11,934 nt of DNA from the NCBI GenBank assembly GCA_009784765.1, contig WQXP01000018.1, positions 1 through 11,934 on the forward strand, in the 5' to 3' direction. Every line of letters begins with the position of its first letter. Positions within the stretch are counted from its first letter, which is position 1. Shown here in pieces: positions 6,691 to 11,934 of the stretch. Both the position numbers and the translations under genes were made by a program. Below the pieces are notes generated by a model. The model was not told where the DNA came from and made no database searches. It saw only the letters and a list, made by a program, of their open reading frames with translations. Source of the DNA: Oscillospiraceae bacterium (GTDB lineage: Bacteria > Bacillota > Clostridia > Oscillospirales > Ruminococcaceae).

Positions 6691-8021
6691 TGAATCCTGA
6701 CACCTGCCCGATTGTAAATTGTACCACCTGCCCGACTGCTCCACCACCACCCCCGACTTGTACGGGAGTAGCGGCGACTTGCACAGTCCCCAGTTGTACA
6801 GCTTGCACACAGCAGAATGTCAATAACGCGCCGCAGCATATGCAGCGCGACGCAAAAGAAATCGTCGCGGCTATGGGTATGGGTTGGAACTTAGGAAACA
6901 CCTTCGACTCATACCACCGCGTTTCCTCGCAACGGGACGGGGCAGGTTACGCAATCGGTGAGGACGTTACGCGCTTAGAAACCATGTGGCTCTCGGGCTC
7001 CGGCGACGCGACGACCCTCACGCTAATCAAGCGGCTCAAGGAACTCGGCTTCGAAACAATCCGTATTCCTGTAACCTGGCACAGAGTCGCGGACCCCGAT
7101 AATAACTGGACCATTTGGACGCCTTACATGGACAGAGTTCATGAAGTTGTCAAAATGGCTTATGATGAGGGAATGTACGTTGTCCTCAACGTGCATCATG
7201 ACGATTATGTCATGCGATACTCGAGCGGGCCTGCGCGGAATGTTAGCGAAACAGCAGGGCAAATCAATGCTGTTGACCGCGCCCAAACCGAACTTGTTCA
7301 CAGACGTTTCTGGGAGCAAATCAGCACAAGATTCGCCGCTTTCGGCGAGCGGTTGATTTTCGAAGGTCTTAACGAGCCTCGCACAATCGACAGCCCCGCA
7401 GAGTGGACCGGCGGAACATCTCACGAGCGTGAGTTCATCAACGAGCTTAATCAGCTTTTTGTTGACACGGTTCGCGCTACAGGCGGAAACAACAAGTGGA
7501 GAACGCTCATGCTGCCGACTTATGCAGCTTCAGCGGCGTTGAACCCTCTGCGCACTTTCGAGAAACCCGAAGACGAAGTTGAAAATCGCTTAGCCTTATC
7601 ACTCCACGCCTATTCGCCCTTCTCTTGGGCACATGACGGTTGGGGAGCGTATGCAGGCTGGAAAAGCGCACTCGAAGCTGACTTCAACCGCATTCAGACA
7701 CGTGCAGGGAATCTCAATATGCCCGTAGTTCTCGGCGAGTGGGGTTCGGTGAACAACATCAACAACGTGGACAATACTTCGGCTGCTCAGCGTGCTACTC
7801 ATGCGCGGGATTATGTGTTCATGGCGGTTTCTCGCGGAATGGCACCGATTTGGTGGGATAACGCGAACCAACTCGGACGAAATGAGCAACACCCCATCTC
7901 AACCCACGGCTTTGGGCTGATTGCACGAGCAGCACCTCACAACCCCTTCTATGCGGAAATTGTTACGGGAATGAGTGACGGCTTAGCTCTTGCGCGAAGC
8001 GGCGGCCAATTGCCGGGATAG
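6690..8021 (+). CDS. GH5 family cellulase/endoglucanase catalytic domain (C-terminal part of the split cellulase)
   Basis: A 443-aa frame holding a full glycoside hydrolase family 5 (beta/alpha)8 barrel (about residues 50-425), which retains configuration while cutting beta-1,4-glucans outside the cell. Visible motifs are GWNLGNTFD (65-73), ETIRIPVTWH (122-131), VLNVHHDD (165-172), the acid/base in GLNEP (E229), SLHAYSP with H307 and Y309, the nucleophile in LGEWG (E350), and IWWDN (387-391). The NLGNTFD form suggests a GH5_4-like enzyme. The first 45 residues are not a signal peptide but a Cys/Pro linker like those in the upstream protein. ATG 6690 overlaps the upstream stop (TAATG) and has no RBS at proper distance. 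The frame is open upstream through the C10 tract. The natural product is therefore probably the upstream secreted protein fused to this domain; a separate cytoplasmic cellulase is unlikely. Confidence 0.93.
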   Translation: MNPDTCPIVNCTTCPTAPPPPPTCTGVAATCTVPSCTACTQQNVNNAPQHMQRDAKEIVAAMGMGWNLGNTFDSYHRVSSQRDGAGYAIGEDVTRLETMWLSGSGDATTLTLIKRLKELGFETIRIPVTWHRVADPDNNWTIWTPYMDRVHEVVKMAYDEGMYVVLNVHHDDYVMRYSSGPARNVSETAGQINAVDRAQTELVHRRFWEQISTRFAAFGERLIFEGLNEPRTIDSPAEWTGGTSHEREFINELNQLFVDTVRATGGNNKWRTLMLPTYAASAALNPLRTFEKPEDEVENRLALSLHAYSPFSWAHDGWGAYAGWKSALEADFNRIQTRAGNLNMPVVLGEWGSVNNINNVDNTSAAQRATHARDYVFMAVSRGMAPIWWDNANQLGRNEQHPISTHGFGLIARAAPHNPFYAEIVTGMSDGLALARSGGQLPG

Positions 8022-8034
8022 CGTTTACAAATCA

Positions 8035-8067
8035 AGAAACTGCGGTGGTTATACCACCGCAGTTTCT
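8035..8067. terminator. Perfect 15-bp hairpin after the cellulase, probable bidirectional terminator
   Basis: AGAAACTGCGGTGGT pairs perfectly with ACCACCGCAGTTTCT around a TAT loop, 13 nt after the cellulase stop. It has no clean T-run on either side, only short T-rich tracts. It lies between convergent genes (cellulase plus, Cys-rich miniprotein minus) and most likely ends or protects both transcripts. Confidence 0.65.
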
Positions 8068-8130
8068 GTGTAAGTAAACATCGTTATATTCCTTAGCTTT
8101 GCTGTCGTTCTTGTGCAGTTCGATTCCTCA

Positions 8131-8167
8131 AGCGACGCTCGTCGGCAGAGCCGCCGATACTGTCGCT
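8131..8167. repeat. Two-arm stem-loop with CGGCAGAGCCGC core, possible relict of the palindromic repeat family
   Basis: Outer arms AGCGAC/GTCGCT and inner arms TCGGC/GCCGA enclose an AGAGCC loop, just downstream of the minus-strand Cys-rich gene. The 12-bp core CGGCAGAGCCGC (8143-8154) is identical to the centre of the repeats at 9494-9661 and 11758-11934. It may be a degenerate single copy, a terminator of the small gene, or a coincidence of G/C-rich palindromes. Confidence 0.4.
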
Positions 8168-8177
8168 CTCGTTTTGC

Positions 8178-8300
8178 TTAACAGCAGCAGTCGTTGTTTC
8201 TGCGGCAGCCGCATCCACATTCGTTGTTCCCGCCGAATCCGCCGCAGCAGAAGAGCAGAATGAGGATAATCCAGCAGCAGTTACCATTGTTACCAAACAT
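8178..8300 (-). CDS. 40-aa Cys-rich membrane miniprotein (high-cysteine small protein type)
   Basis: A 40-residue protein: MFGNNGNCCWIILILLFCCGG, then a Gly/Asn/Cys tail ending in DCCC. It carries ten Cys (25%): pairs flanking a hydrophobic segment (residues 10-17), a C-G-C-G-C cluster (28-32) and a C-terminal Cys triplet. The start is secured by AAGGAGG (8309-8315) 8 nt before the ATG and a promoter upstream. Another frame over the same DNA is open for 67 codons (8093-8296) but lacks an RBS, so it is rejected. Clostridia often encode such small Gly/Cys-rich proteins, sometimes database-labelled as chorion class high-cysteine proteins; their function is not established. Roles in spore coat or envelope disulfide or metal chemistry are conjecture. 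Confidence 0.75.
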   Translation of the reverse strand: MFGNNGNCCWIILILLFCCGGFGGNNECGCGCRRNNDCCC

Positions 8301-8308
8301 TGTTCTTT

Positions 8309-8315
8309 CCTCCTT
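8309..8315 (-). promoter_or_regulatory. RBS of the Cys-rich miniprotein
   Basis: A perfect AAGGAGG on the minus strand, 8 nt from ATG 8300. It decides between the 40-aa frame and the overlapping 67-codon open frame. Confidence 0.8.
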
Positions 8316-8325
8316 GTAAGTATTT

Positions 8326-8339
8326 ATGAAACGTTTCAT
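8326..8339. promoter_or_regulatory. Perfect palindrome ATGAAACGTTTCAT, LacI-family-like operator
   Basis: A 14-bp perfect palindrome with the central AAACGTTT typical of LacI/GalR-family operators (CcpA, PurR and MalR sites share the central CG). It sits between the -10 box and the RBS of the Cys-rich miniprotein, where a bound repressor would block transcription. Which regulator binds is unknown. Confidence 0.55.
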
Positions 8340-8344
8340 GCTAC

Positions 8345-8373
8345 ACTATATGCCGTCGCGGTATTTTTGACAC
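8345..8373 (-). promoter_or_regulatory. Promoter of the Cys-rich miniprotein
   Basis: On the minus strand, -35 GTGTCA (8373-8368) and -10 TATAGT (8350-8345) have a 17-bp spacer. The sequence GCATATAGT also partly resembles a sporulation sigma -10 (CATA-type), so the sigma factor is not certain. Confidence 0.55.
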
Positions 8374-8422
8374 TGTTTTTTGAAAAAATTTGCGAAAAAA
8401 ATGCAAAAAATCGAAATTTTCC

Positions 8423-8451
8423 TTGACAAACGTGATAAAATATAGTATGAT
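8423..8451 (+). promoter_or_regulatory. Sigma-A promoter of the polysaccharide deacetylase gene
   Basis: Consensus -35 TTGACA (8423-8428), 17-bp spacer, -10 TATGAT (8446-8451), in a strongly A/T-rich region. Transcription would start near 8458, giving a leader of about 56 nt. It is divergent from the miniprotein promoter, 50 bp away. Confidence 0.88.
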
Positions 8452-8498
8452 AGATAATGTATACTTGTGTCAATCAGATATTTTGAGTTTTTGAAAGG

Positions 8499-8506
8499 AA
8501 GGAGGG
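8499..8506 (+). promoter_or_regulatory. Strong RBS before a TTG start
   Basis: AAGGAGGG lies 7 nt before the TTG at 8514. No ATG or GTG is available at suitable distance, so the RBS fixes the unusual start codon. Confidence 0.75.
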
Positions 8507-8513
8507 TAAAAGT

Positions 8514-9488
8514 TTGTATTTCGGAAGCATAAAATTCTTCAAACACTTAATAGTCATTGCTCTCGCACTGGTGCTTTCGGCTTTAGGGCTGATGGTCGTT
8601 TTCCTCAGTATCGAGAATAACAGCCTGCGCGAACAAATCGCCGCTTATGAGAACGGCGGCAACCCGCCCGCTTCCCCGACCGATTCGCAGAACCCTGACG
8701 GCACGAAAGACGGCGATTCTTCCGATAATTCGGGCGAAATCACCGACGAGCCCACTCCCGAGCCGCCAACGCCCGAGCTTGTGTGGCCTCCGCTGCCGTC
8801 GGGGAATTACGGGCAGCTCTTCCCCTCACTCTACGCACAAGTTGCCCCTTGGGAAATCCGGCACACCCCGGAACAGGCGAATTATGTCTATTTCACTTTT
8901 GATGACGGCCCGAACCACATGACTAATTCTATCCTCAATCATTTGAGCAACACAGGCACCCACGCTACGTTTTTTGTAATCCCCCGTGAGTCCACCGCAT
9001 CGATTATGCAGAAAATTCGCGACGAAGGGCACGCAATCGGCGTTCACAGCTACAGCCACTCACTGGGGGAGATTTACGCAAGCGTCGAGGCTTTTCTTGA
9101 GGATTTCGACAAGGCGCGAAATCTGATTTATGAGCAGACCGGAATTTTGTCTGACTTTTTTCGCTTCCCGGGCGGAAGCAAGAACGAGTATAACGAGGCG
9201 ACTCGTGCAGATATAATCGCGGAAATGCACAGGCGCGGATTTGTCTACTTCGACTGGAATGTAGACAGCAACGATGTTCGCAGAGCGTCTTATGACACCA
9301 TGCGCCGTGAAGTTCGCCTTGATATTGCCGAGAACCATGAGGCGGGCAATCGCTCAATCGTGCTTTTTCATGACGCTGCCGACTTCACGTCATGGGTAGT
9401 CGGCGATTTAATCGAGCTAATCAAAGCAAGCCCCACAGGGTATGAGTTTAAGACCCTGTGTCATAATACAAGACCACATATGTGGTGA
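8514..9488 (+). CDS. Membrane-anchored polysaccharide deacetylase (NodB domain), peptidoglycan deacetylase-like
   Basis: A 324-aa metal-dependent deacetylase acting outside the membrane, probably removing N-acetyl groups from peptidoglycan or another GlcNAc polymer. A transmembrane anchor (about residues 11-32) is followed by a short coil, a Pro/Asp/Ser/Thr-rich linker (about 46-90) and a NodB homology domain (about 120-310). All five family motifs are present: TFDDGP with catalytic base D130 and metal ligand D131, HSYSH with metal ligands H178 and H182, RFPGG with R217 and P219, the DWNVDSND region (247-254), and LFHD with H286. The start is TTG behind a strong RBS. Such enzymes commonly give lysozyme resistance; chitin or xylan ester substrates cannot be excluded. 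It has its own promoter, so it is not in the cellulase operon. Two palindromic repeats begin 5 nt after its stop. Confidence 0.93.
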   Translation: MYFGSIKFFKHLIVIALALVLSALGLMVVFLSIENNSLREQIAAYENGGNPPASPTDSQNPDGTKDGDSSDNSGEITDEPTPEPPTPELVWPPLPSGNYGQLFPSLYAQVAPWEIRHTPEQANYVYFTFDDGPNHMTNSILNHLSNTGTHATFFVIPRESTASIMQKIRDEGHAIGVHSYSHSLGEIYASVEAFLEDFDKARNLIYEQTGILSDFFRFPGGSKNEYNEATRADIIAEMHRRGFVYFDWNVDSNDVRRASYDTMRREVRLDIAENHEAGNRSIVLFHDAADFTSWVVGDLIELIKASPTGYEFKTLCHNTRPHMW

Positions 9489-9493
9489 GCAAA

Positions 9494-9661
9494 GCAAGAG
9501 AAGAGCGATTCCGCCGCAGAAGCGGCTCTGCCGCTTCGTAGGCGGATAGCTTGACAGCATAGCAAAAGAAGAGATAAGCAAGAGAAGAGCGATTCCGCCG
9601 CAGAAGCGGCTCTGCCGCTTCGTAGGCGGATAGCTTGACAGCATAGCAAAAGAAGAGATAA
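9494..9661 (+). repeat. Two identical 84-bp tandem palindromic repeats
   Basis: Copies at 9494-9577 and 9578-9661 are identical, and the start of a third blends into the RBS of the next gene. Each contains nested inverted repeats: outer CCGCC/GGCGG and inner GAAGCGG/CCGCTTC around a CTCTG loop, followed by ATAGCTTGACAGC. The same family occurs in inverted orientation at 11758-11934 with a 65-bp period; the 19-bp difference is an extra A/G-rich segment here. There are no unique spacers, so this is a REP/BIME-like intergenic element and not a CRISPR array. Confidence 0.9.
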
Positions 9662-9681
9662 GCAAAGGAAAGTAAAATCTT

Positions 9682-10845
9682 ATGATGGGAATAAAAGAAA
9701 ACTTCACAAATGCAGTGAAAGAGCTTGCAGGGTTCGGGGACAAAAAAGCGGACAACCCGCCCGTAGTTCCGAATGAAAGCGATGTTCGCCCTGAAGCACC
9801 GCCCATTGCTGCCGCCGCACCGCTCCCCGTGAATACGGTGGACGAGCTTAAACGCAGTGTATATGACGATGGCGCGGGATTCGGCAGTGAACGCGAAATC
9901 AGCTTGGAGACGGACGAGGACATGACGGCGACTGTTCGCCCGATGCCGCGTACCGCCGCTCAGGACACATACCCCGGCGGTTCGCCGCCTGTGTCGCTGT
10001 TCGGTGCGCCTCCTCCTCCTGCACCTGCACCTGCACCTGCACCGACGCCCGAGGCAGCACCTTTCGGGATTTTCGGCGCGGACGCTCCACCCCCGGCTCC
10101 TGAAACGCCGCCCCCAGCAGCGAGCTTTTCTGCCCCTGAGCCGACCCCTGAGCCTGCTCCTCCTCCTTCTGCAGTGGCTGTACCCCCTGCGTTTGCGTCA
10201 CCACCTCCTTTTGCGCCGCCTCCTGCGGCTGCTGTCCCCCCTGCGTTCCAGTCGCCTCCGCCTTTTGCGCAATCGTCGAACGCTTTTTCGTCTCCACCTC
10301 CGCCCCCGCCGAGGGCTATGTCGGCTATGCCTGTTACTGCCGCTCCGAGAAGCGGCGACAGCGACAATGAACTCACCGTTATTTCGCGGAACACAATGGT
10401 TGACGGAAATATCCGCTCTTTCGCGGATATGAGCATCGACGGCGACATCAAGGGCGACGTGGAGACGACAAAGAATATCGACCTCAATGGCAAGATTATC
10501 GGGAATATCGCGTGTAATAACGCCATGATGCACACGAGCCAAGTGCAGGGCAACATTCGTATGAAAGGCAACGTCAGCATGAAGCGCGACACCCTTCTGA
10601 TTGGCGACCTCATGTCTACTTATGCGGAGGTCAACGGCAAGGTTAAGGGCAACCTCGACGTGGTGGGACAGGCGGACTTGCGCGGCGACGCTGTCGTTTT
10701 CGGCGACATCAGCGCGTCTACGATTACTGTCGAGAACGGTGCGATTATTCAAGGATACGTCAGCACGACTTTCCTCAACAAAGAAGAGAGCCGCAACCTC
10801 TTCCCCGATACGGTCATCATCGACGAAACTGCAGCGCGTTATTAA
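9682..10845 (+). CDS. Bactofilin-family cytoskeletal protein with long Pro/Ala-rich N-terminal half
   Basis: A 387-aa protein whose C-terminal third (about residues 229-365) is a bactofilin (polymer-forming, right-handed beta-helix) domain. It shows the short repeating turns GNIRSFADMSIDGDIKGDV, GNIACNN, GNIRMKGNV, IGDLMS, VKGNLDVVG, LRGDAVVFGDIS and GAIIQGYV. Bactofilins self-assemble into membrane-associated filaments that help place cell-wall enzymes or shape cells. The N-terminus (MMGIKENFTNAVKELAGFG) could form an amphipathic membrane-binding helix. Residues about 100-212 are a low-complexity linker of PPP, PAPAPA and PPPFA units, far longer than in typical bactofilins of 120-180 aa. GGAA is 11 nt before ATG 9682; ATG 9685 is equally possible. 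The neighbouring wall deacetylase fits an envelope role, but tandem repeats lie between the two genes and a separate promoter is unproved. Confidence 0.93.
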   Translation: MMGIKENFTNAVKELAGFGDKKADNPPVVPNESDVRPEAPPIAAAAPLPVNTVDELKRSVYDDGAGFGSEREISLETDEDMTATVRPMPRTAAQDTYPGGSPPVSLFGAPPPPAPAPAPAPTPEAAPFGIFGADAPPPAPETPPPAASFSAPEPTPEPAPPPSAVAVPPAFASPPPFAPPPAAAVPPAFQSPPPFAQSSNAFSSPPPPPPRAMSAMPVTAAPRSGDSDNELTVISRNTMVDGNIRSFADMSIDGDIKGDVETTKNIDLNGKIIGNIACNNAMMHTSQVQGNIRMKGNVSMKRDTLLIGDLMSTYAEVNGKVKGNLDVVGQADLRGDAVVFGDISASTITVENGAIIQGYVSTTFLNKEESRNLFPDTVIIDETAARY

Positions 10846-10853
10846 GATATGTA

Positions 10854-10883
10854 AAAAAGCAACCGCGTTCGCGGTTGCTTTTT
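10854..10883. terminator. Bidirectional intrinsic terminator
   Basis: AAAAAGCAACCGCG and its exact complement CGCGGTTGCTTTTT surround a TT turn, giving a G/C-rich stem flanked by A5 and T5. It lies 9 nt after the bactofilin stop and 6 nt from the stop of the convergent surface protein gene, so it serves both strands. Confidence 0.95.
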
Positions 10884-10888
10884 GCAAA

Positions 10889-11734
10889 TTATTCATCATC
10901 TTCGCGACGTGCTTTCTTCGCCATCGACAAGACTGCCAAGGCAGACACAATCGTCATTCCCGTAGCCGTGAGGATATTCGAACCGTCTGTCTGCGGATTT
11001 CCCGCGTTTCCTTGCCCTGCTTCCGGCTGCTTCTCGGCTTCGTTCACGAGTTCGCCGCCTTGCTGCCCTTGAGGCTCGCCTACCTCCTGTGTTTCATGAG
11101 GCTGCTGCTCTTCATGCCCGGCTTCGGGAGCGTGCTGCCCCTCGCCCTGCTCCTGTGGAACTTGCTGCTCTTCATCTTCGCCCTCGTTTTCGGGAGCGTG
11201 CTGCCCCTCATTTTCGAGTTCATTTTCGAGTTCGCCGCTGTTATCAGGCGTTTCGTCGGCCTGTGTGATATTATTGCTGTAGACACCCTCTCCGAGAATA
11301 GCACCATTGCGGCTTCGCAGTTCCACCGAATATGTGCCGTGGATTGCGTCGTTCTCTGTAGACAGTGCCACTTCAAAGAAATCATCTTGGGAAACGCCGC
11401 CCGTAACCGAAACGCTGACTATCAGCCCGTCGTTGAGATCGTGATTGCGCGAAACCCACCCCGTCGTTCCCGAGTTGTACGCAAGTTGAACAACAGCGGG
11501 TTCGTGGTTCTGCAAATCTTCGAACTTGATATAAAACTTGACTGAAGCGATTTGCGTCGTATCAATGGGAGAGTGCGGCGAATCAGGACCAAAGAAACGA
11601 TAGCCTGTATAGGTGTGCGGTGTAATCGCGATGTCACGGTTTGAGCCCGCAAACTCGATTGCGCCTGTCGGAAGAATCAGCATAGACGCGATAATCAGTG
11701 CCGCTATGAGAGCGGCGGTTATTTTTGTAAACAT
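10889..11734 (-). CDS. Secreted surface protein with C-terminal NPQTD sorting-like signal
   Basis: A 281-aa exported protein of unrecognised family. A signal peptide (about residues 1-25) is followed by a beta-rich extracellular domain (about 27-156) with cohesin- or bacterial-Ig-like features such as VKFYIKFEDL and GTYSVELRSRNG. A Glu/Gln/Pro-rich spacer follows (about 160-245), containing a duplicated GQHAPE unit. The end has the layout of a cell-wall sorting signal: NPQTD (246-250), a hydrophobic segment (253-271) and the basic tail KKARREDDE. NPQTD is not the classic LPXTG but resembles class B sortase motifs (NPQT-type). If no sortase acts on it, it would stay as a membrane-anchored protein. 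The start is fixed by GGAGGG 6 nt before the ATG. Downstream it shares a terminator with the bactofilin gene; upstream lies the palindromic repeat array. Confidence 0.78.
   Translation of the reverse strand: MFTKITAALIAALIIASMLILPTGAIEFAGSNRDIAITPHTYTGYRFFGPDSPHSPIDTTQIASVKFYIKFEDLQNHEPAVVQLAYNSGTTGWVSRNHDLNDGLIVSVSVTGGVSQDDFFEVALSTENDAIHGTYSVELRSRNGAILGEGVYSNNITQADETPDNSGELENELENEGQHAPENEGEDEEQQVPQEQGEGQHAPEAGHEEQQPHETQEVGEPQGQQGGELVNEAEKQPEAGQGNAGNPQTDGSNILTATGMTIVSALAVLSMAKKARREDDE
11126..11209 (-). repeat. Internal duplication in the Glu/Gln-rich spacer
   Basis: An 18-bp sequence, GGGAGCGTGCTGCCCCTC as read on the plus strand, occurs at 11126-11143 and 11192-11209. It encodes the repeated GQHAPE residues. 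The 66-bp period is a multiple of three, so copy-number change would alter spacer length without breaking the frame. Confidence 0.7.
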
Positions 11735-11757
11735 ATGAACCCTCCATCTTAAATAAA

Positions 11758-11934
11758 GCTGTCCGCCTGAGAAGCGGCGGAATCGCTCTTCTTTTGCGCT
11801 GTCAAGCTATCCGCCTATGAAGCGGCAGAGCCGCTTCTGCGGCGGAATCGCTCTTCTTTTGCGCTGTCAAGCTATCCGCCTATGAAGCGGCAGAGCCGCT
11901 TCTGCGGCGGAATCGCTCTTCTTTTGCGCTGTCA
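11758..11934 (-). repeat. Array of 65-bp palindromic repeats, inverted relative to the 9494-9661 array
   Basis: Three copies: a shortened one of 48 bp (11758-11805) that has lost the inner hairpin, a full 65-bp copy (11806-11870), and a third (11871-11934) identical to the second and cut by the window edge. Read on the minus strand, the core is the same as in the left array except GTAGGCGG becomes ATAGGCGG, and the 19-bp A/G-rich insertion is missing. The array covers the upstream region of the surface protein gene, and no clear promoter is visible between it and the start codon. Confidence 0.9.

Noticed and set aside
8093..8296. 67-codon open frame on the minus strand, Ala/Thr-rich
   Set aside because: It overlaps the 40-aa Cys-rich gene in another frame, its start lies inside that gene, and it has no RBS of its own.
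9494..9661. CRISPR-like tandem repeats
   Set aside because: The units are directly abutting and identical over their whole length, with no unique spacers and no cas genes in the window.
9417..9923. 168-codon open frame on the minus strand containing repeated protein segments
   Set aside because: It spans the end of the deacetylase gene, the palindromic repeats and the start of the bactofilin gene; its repeated residues only mirror the 84-bp DNA repeats.
10004..10432. 142-codon Leu/Arg-rich frame inside the bactofilin gene
   Set aside because: It is a frame-shifted reading of the Pro/Ala linker (CCT/GCA repeats), with no start signal.
10601..11545. 314-codon plus-strand frame
   Set aside because: It crosses the bactofilin end, the intrinsic terminator and the antisense of the surface protein gene; its hydrophobic Leu/Phe runs are the complement of the Glu/Gln-rich spacer.

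Overview
The window looks like chromosome of an anaerobic, Gram-positive Clostridia-type bacterium, probably a plant-fibre degrader. The evidence is strong AAGGAGG-type ribosome binding sites, consensus sigma-A promoters, a TTG start behind a strong Shine-Dalgarno, a secreted multidomain cellulase with dockerin-like repeats, a small Cys-rich protein of a Firmicutes type, and a sortase-like C-terminal sorting signal. The genus cannot be fixed from sequence alone.

Layout. Positions 1-2509 (minus strand) are an operon: a 61-aa helical protein of unknown role, a NatA/YhaQ-type ABC ATPase, and its ABC-2 permease, which runs off the left edge. The operon has a near-consensus promoter with a palindrome just upstream. 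Positions 2776-8021 (plus) hold a secreted protein of five related beta-rich modules, a FIVAR-like helical region and two degenerate dockerin-like repeats, followed by a GH5 cellulase catalytic domain in another frame. The junction is a run of exactly ten C. One extra C, or a -1 slip, joins the two frames into one 1748-aa secreted cellulase. The joined frame restores a Cys/Pro linker motif seen elsewhere in the protein, so the two ORFs are almost certainly one gene: phase-variable, recoded, broken, or mis-sequenced. Positions 8035-8300 hold a strong hairpin and a 40-aa Cys-rich membrane miniprotein on the minus strand, with a perfect 14-bp palindrome between its promoter and ribosome binding site. 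Positions 8423-9488 (plus) are a membrane-anchored NodB-type polysaccharide deacetylase with a consensus promoter. Positions 9494-9661 are two identical 84-bp palindromic repeats. Positions 9682-10845 (plus) are a bactofilin with a long Pro/Ala-rich N-terminal half. A bidirectional terminator separates it from a convergent surface protein (10889-11734, minus) ending in an NPQTD sorting-like signal. Positions 11758-11934 hold the same palindromic repeat family in inverted orientation, running off the right edge.

Most genes concern the cell envelope: export or drug/ion transport, a cellulase, cell-wall glycan deacetylation, a membrane-associated cytoskeletal polymer, and a probable wall-attached protein. 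Apart from the ABC operon and the split cellulase, the genes appear to be separately transcribed and form no obvious pathway. The main point of interest is the C10 tract that decides whether the secreted binding modules carry a catalytic domain.
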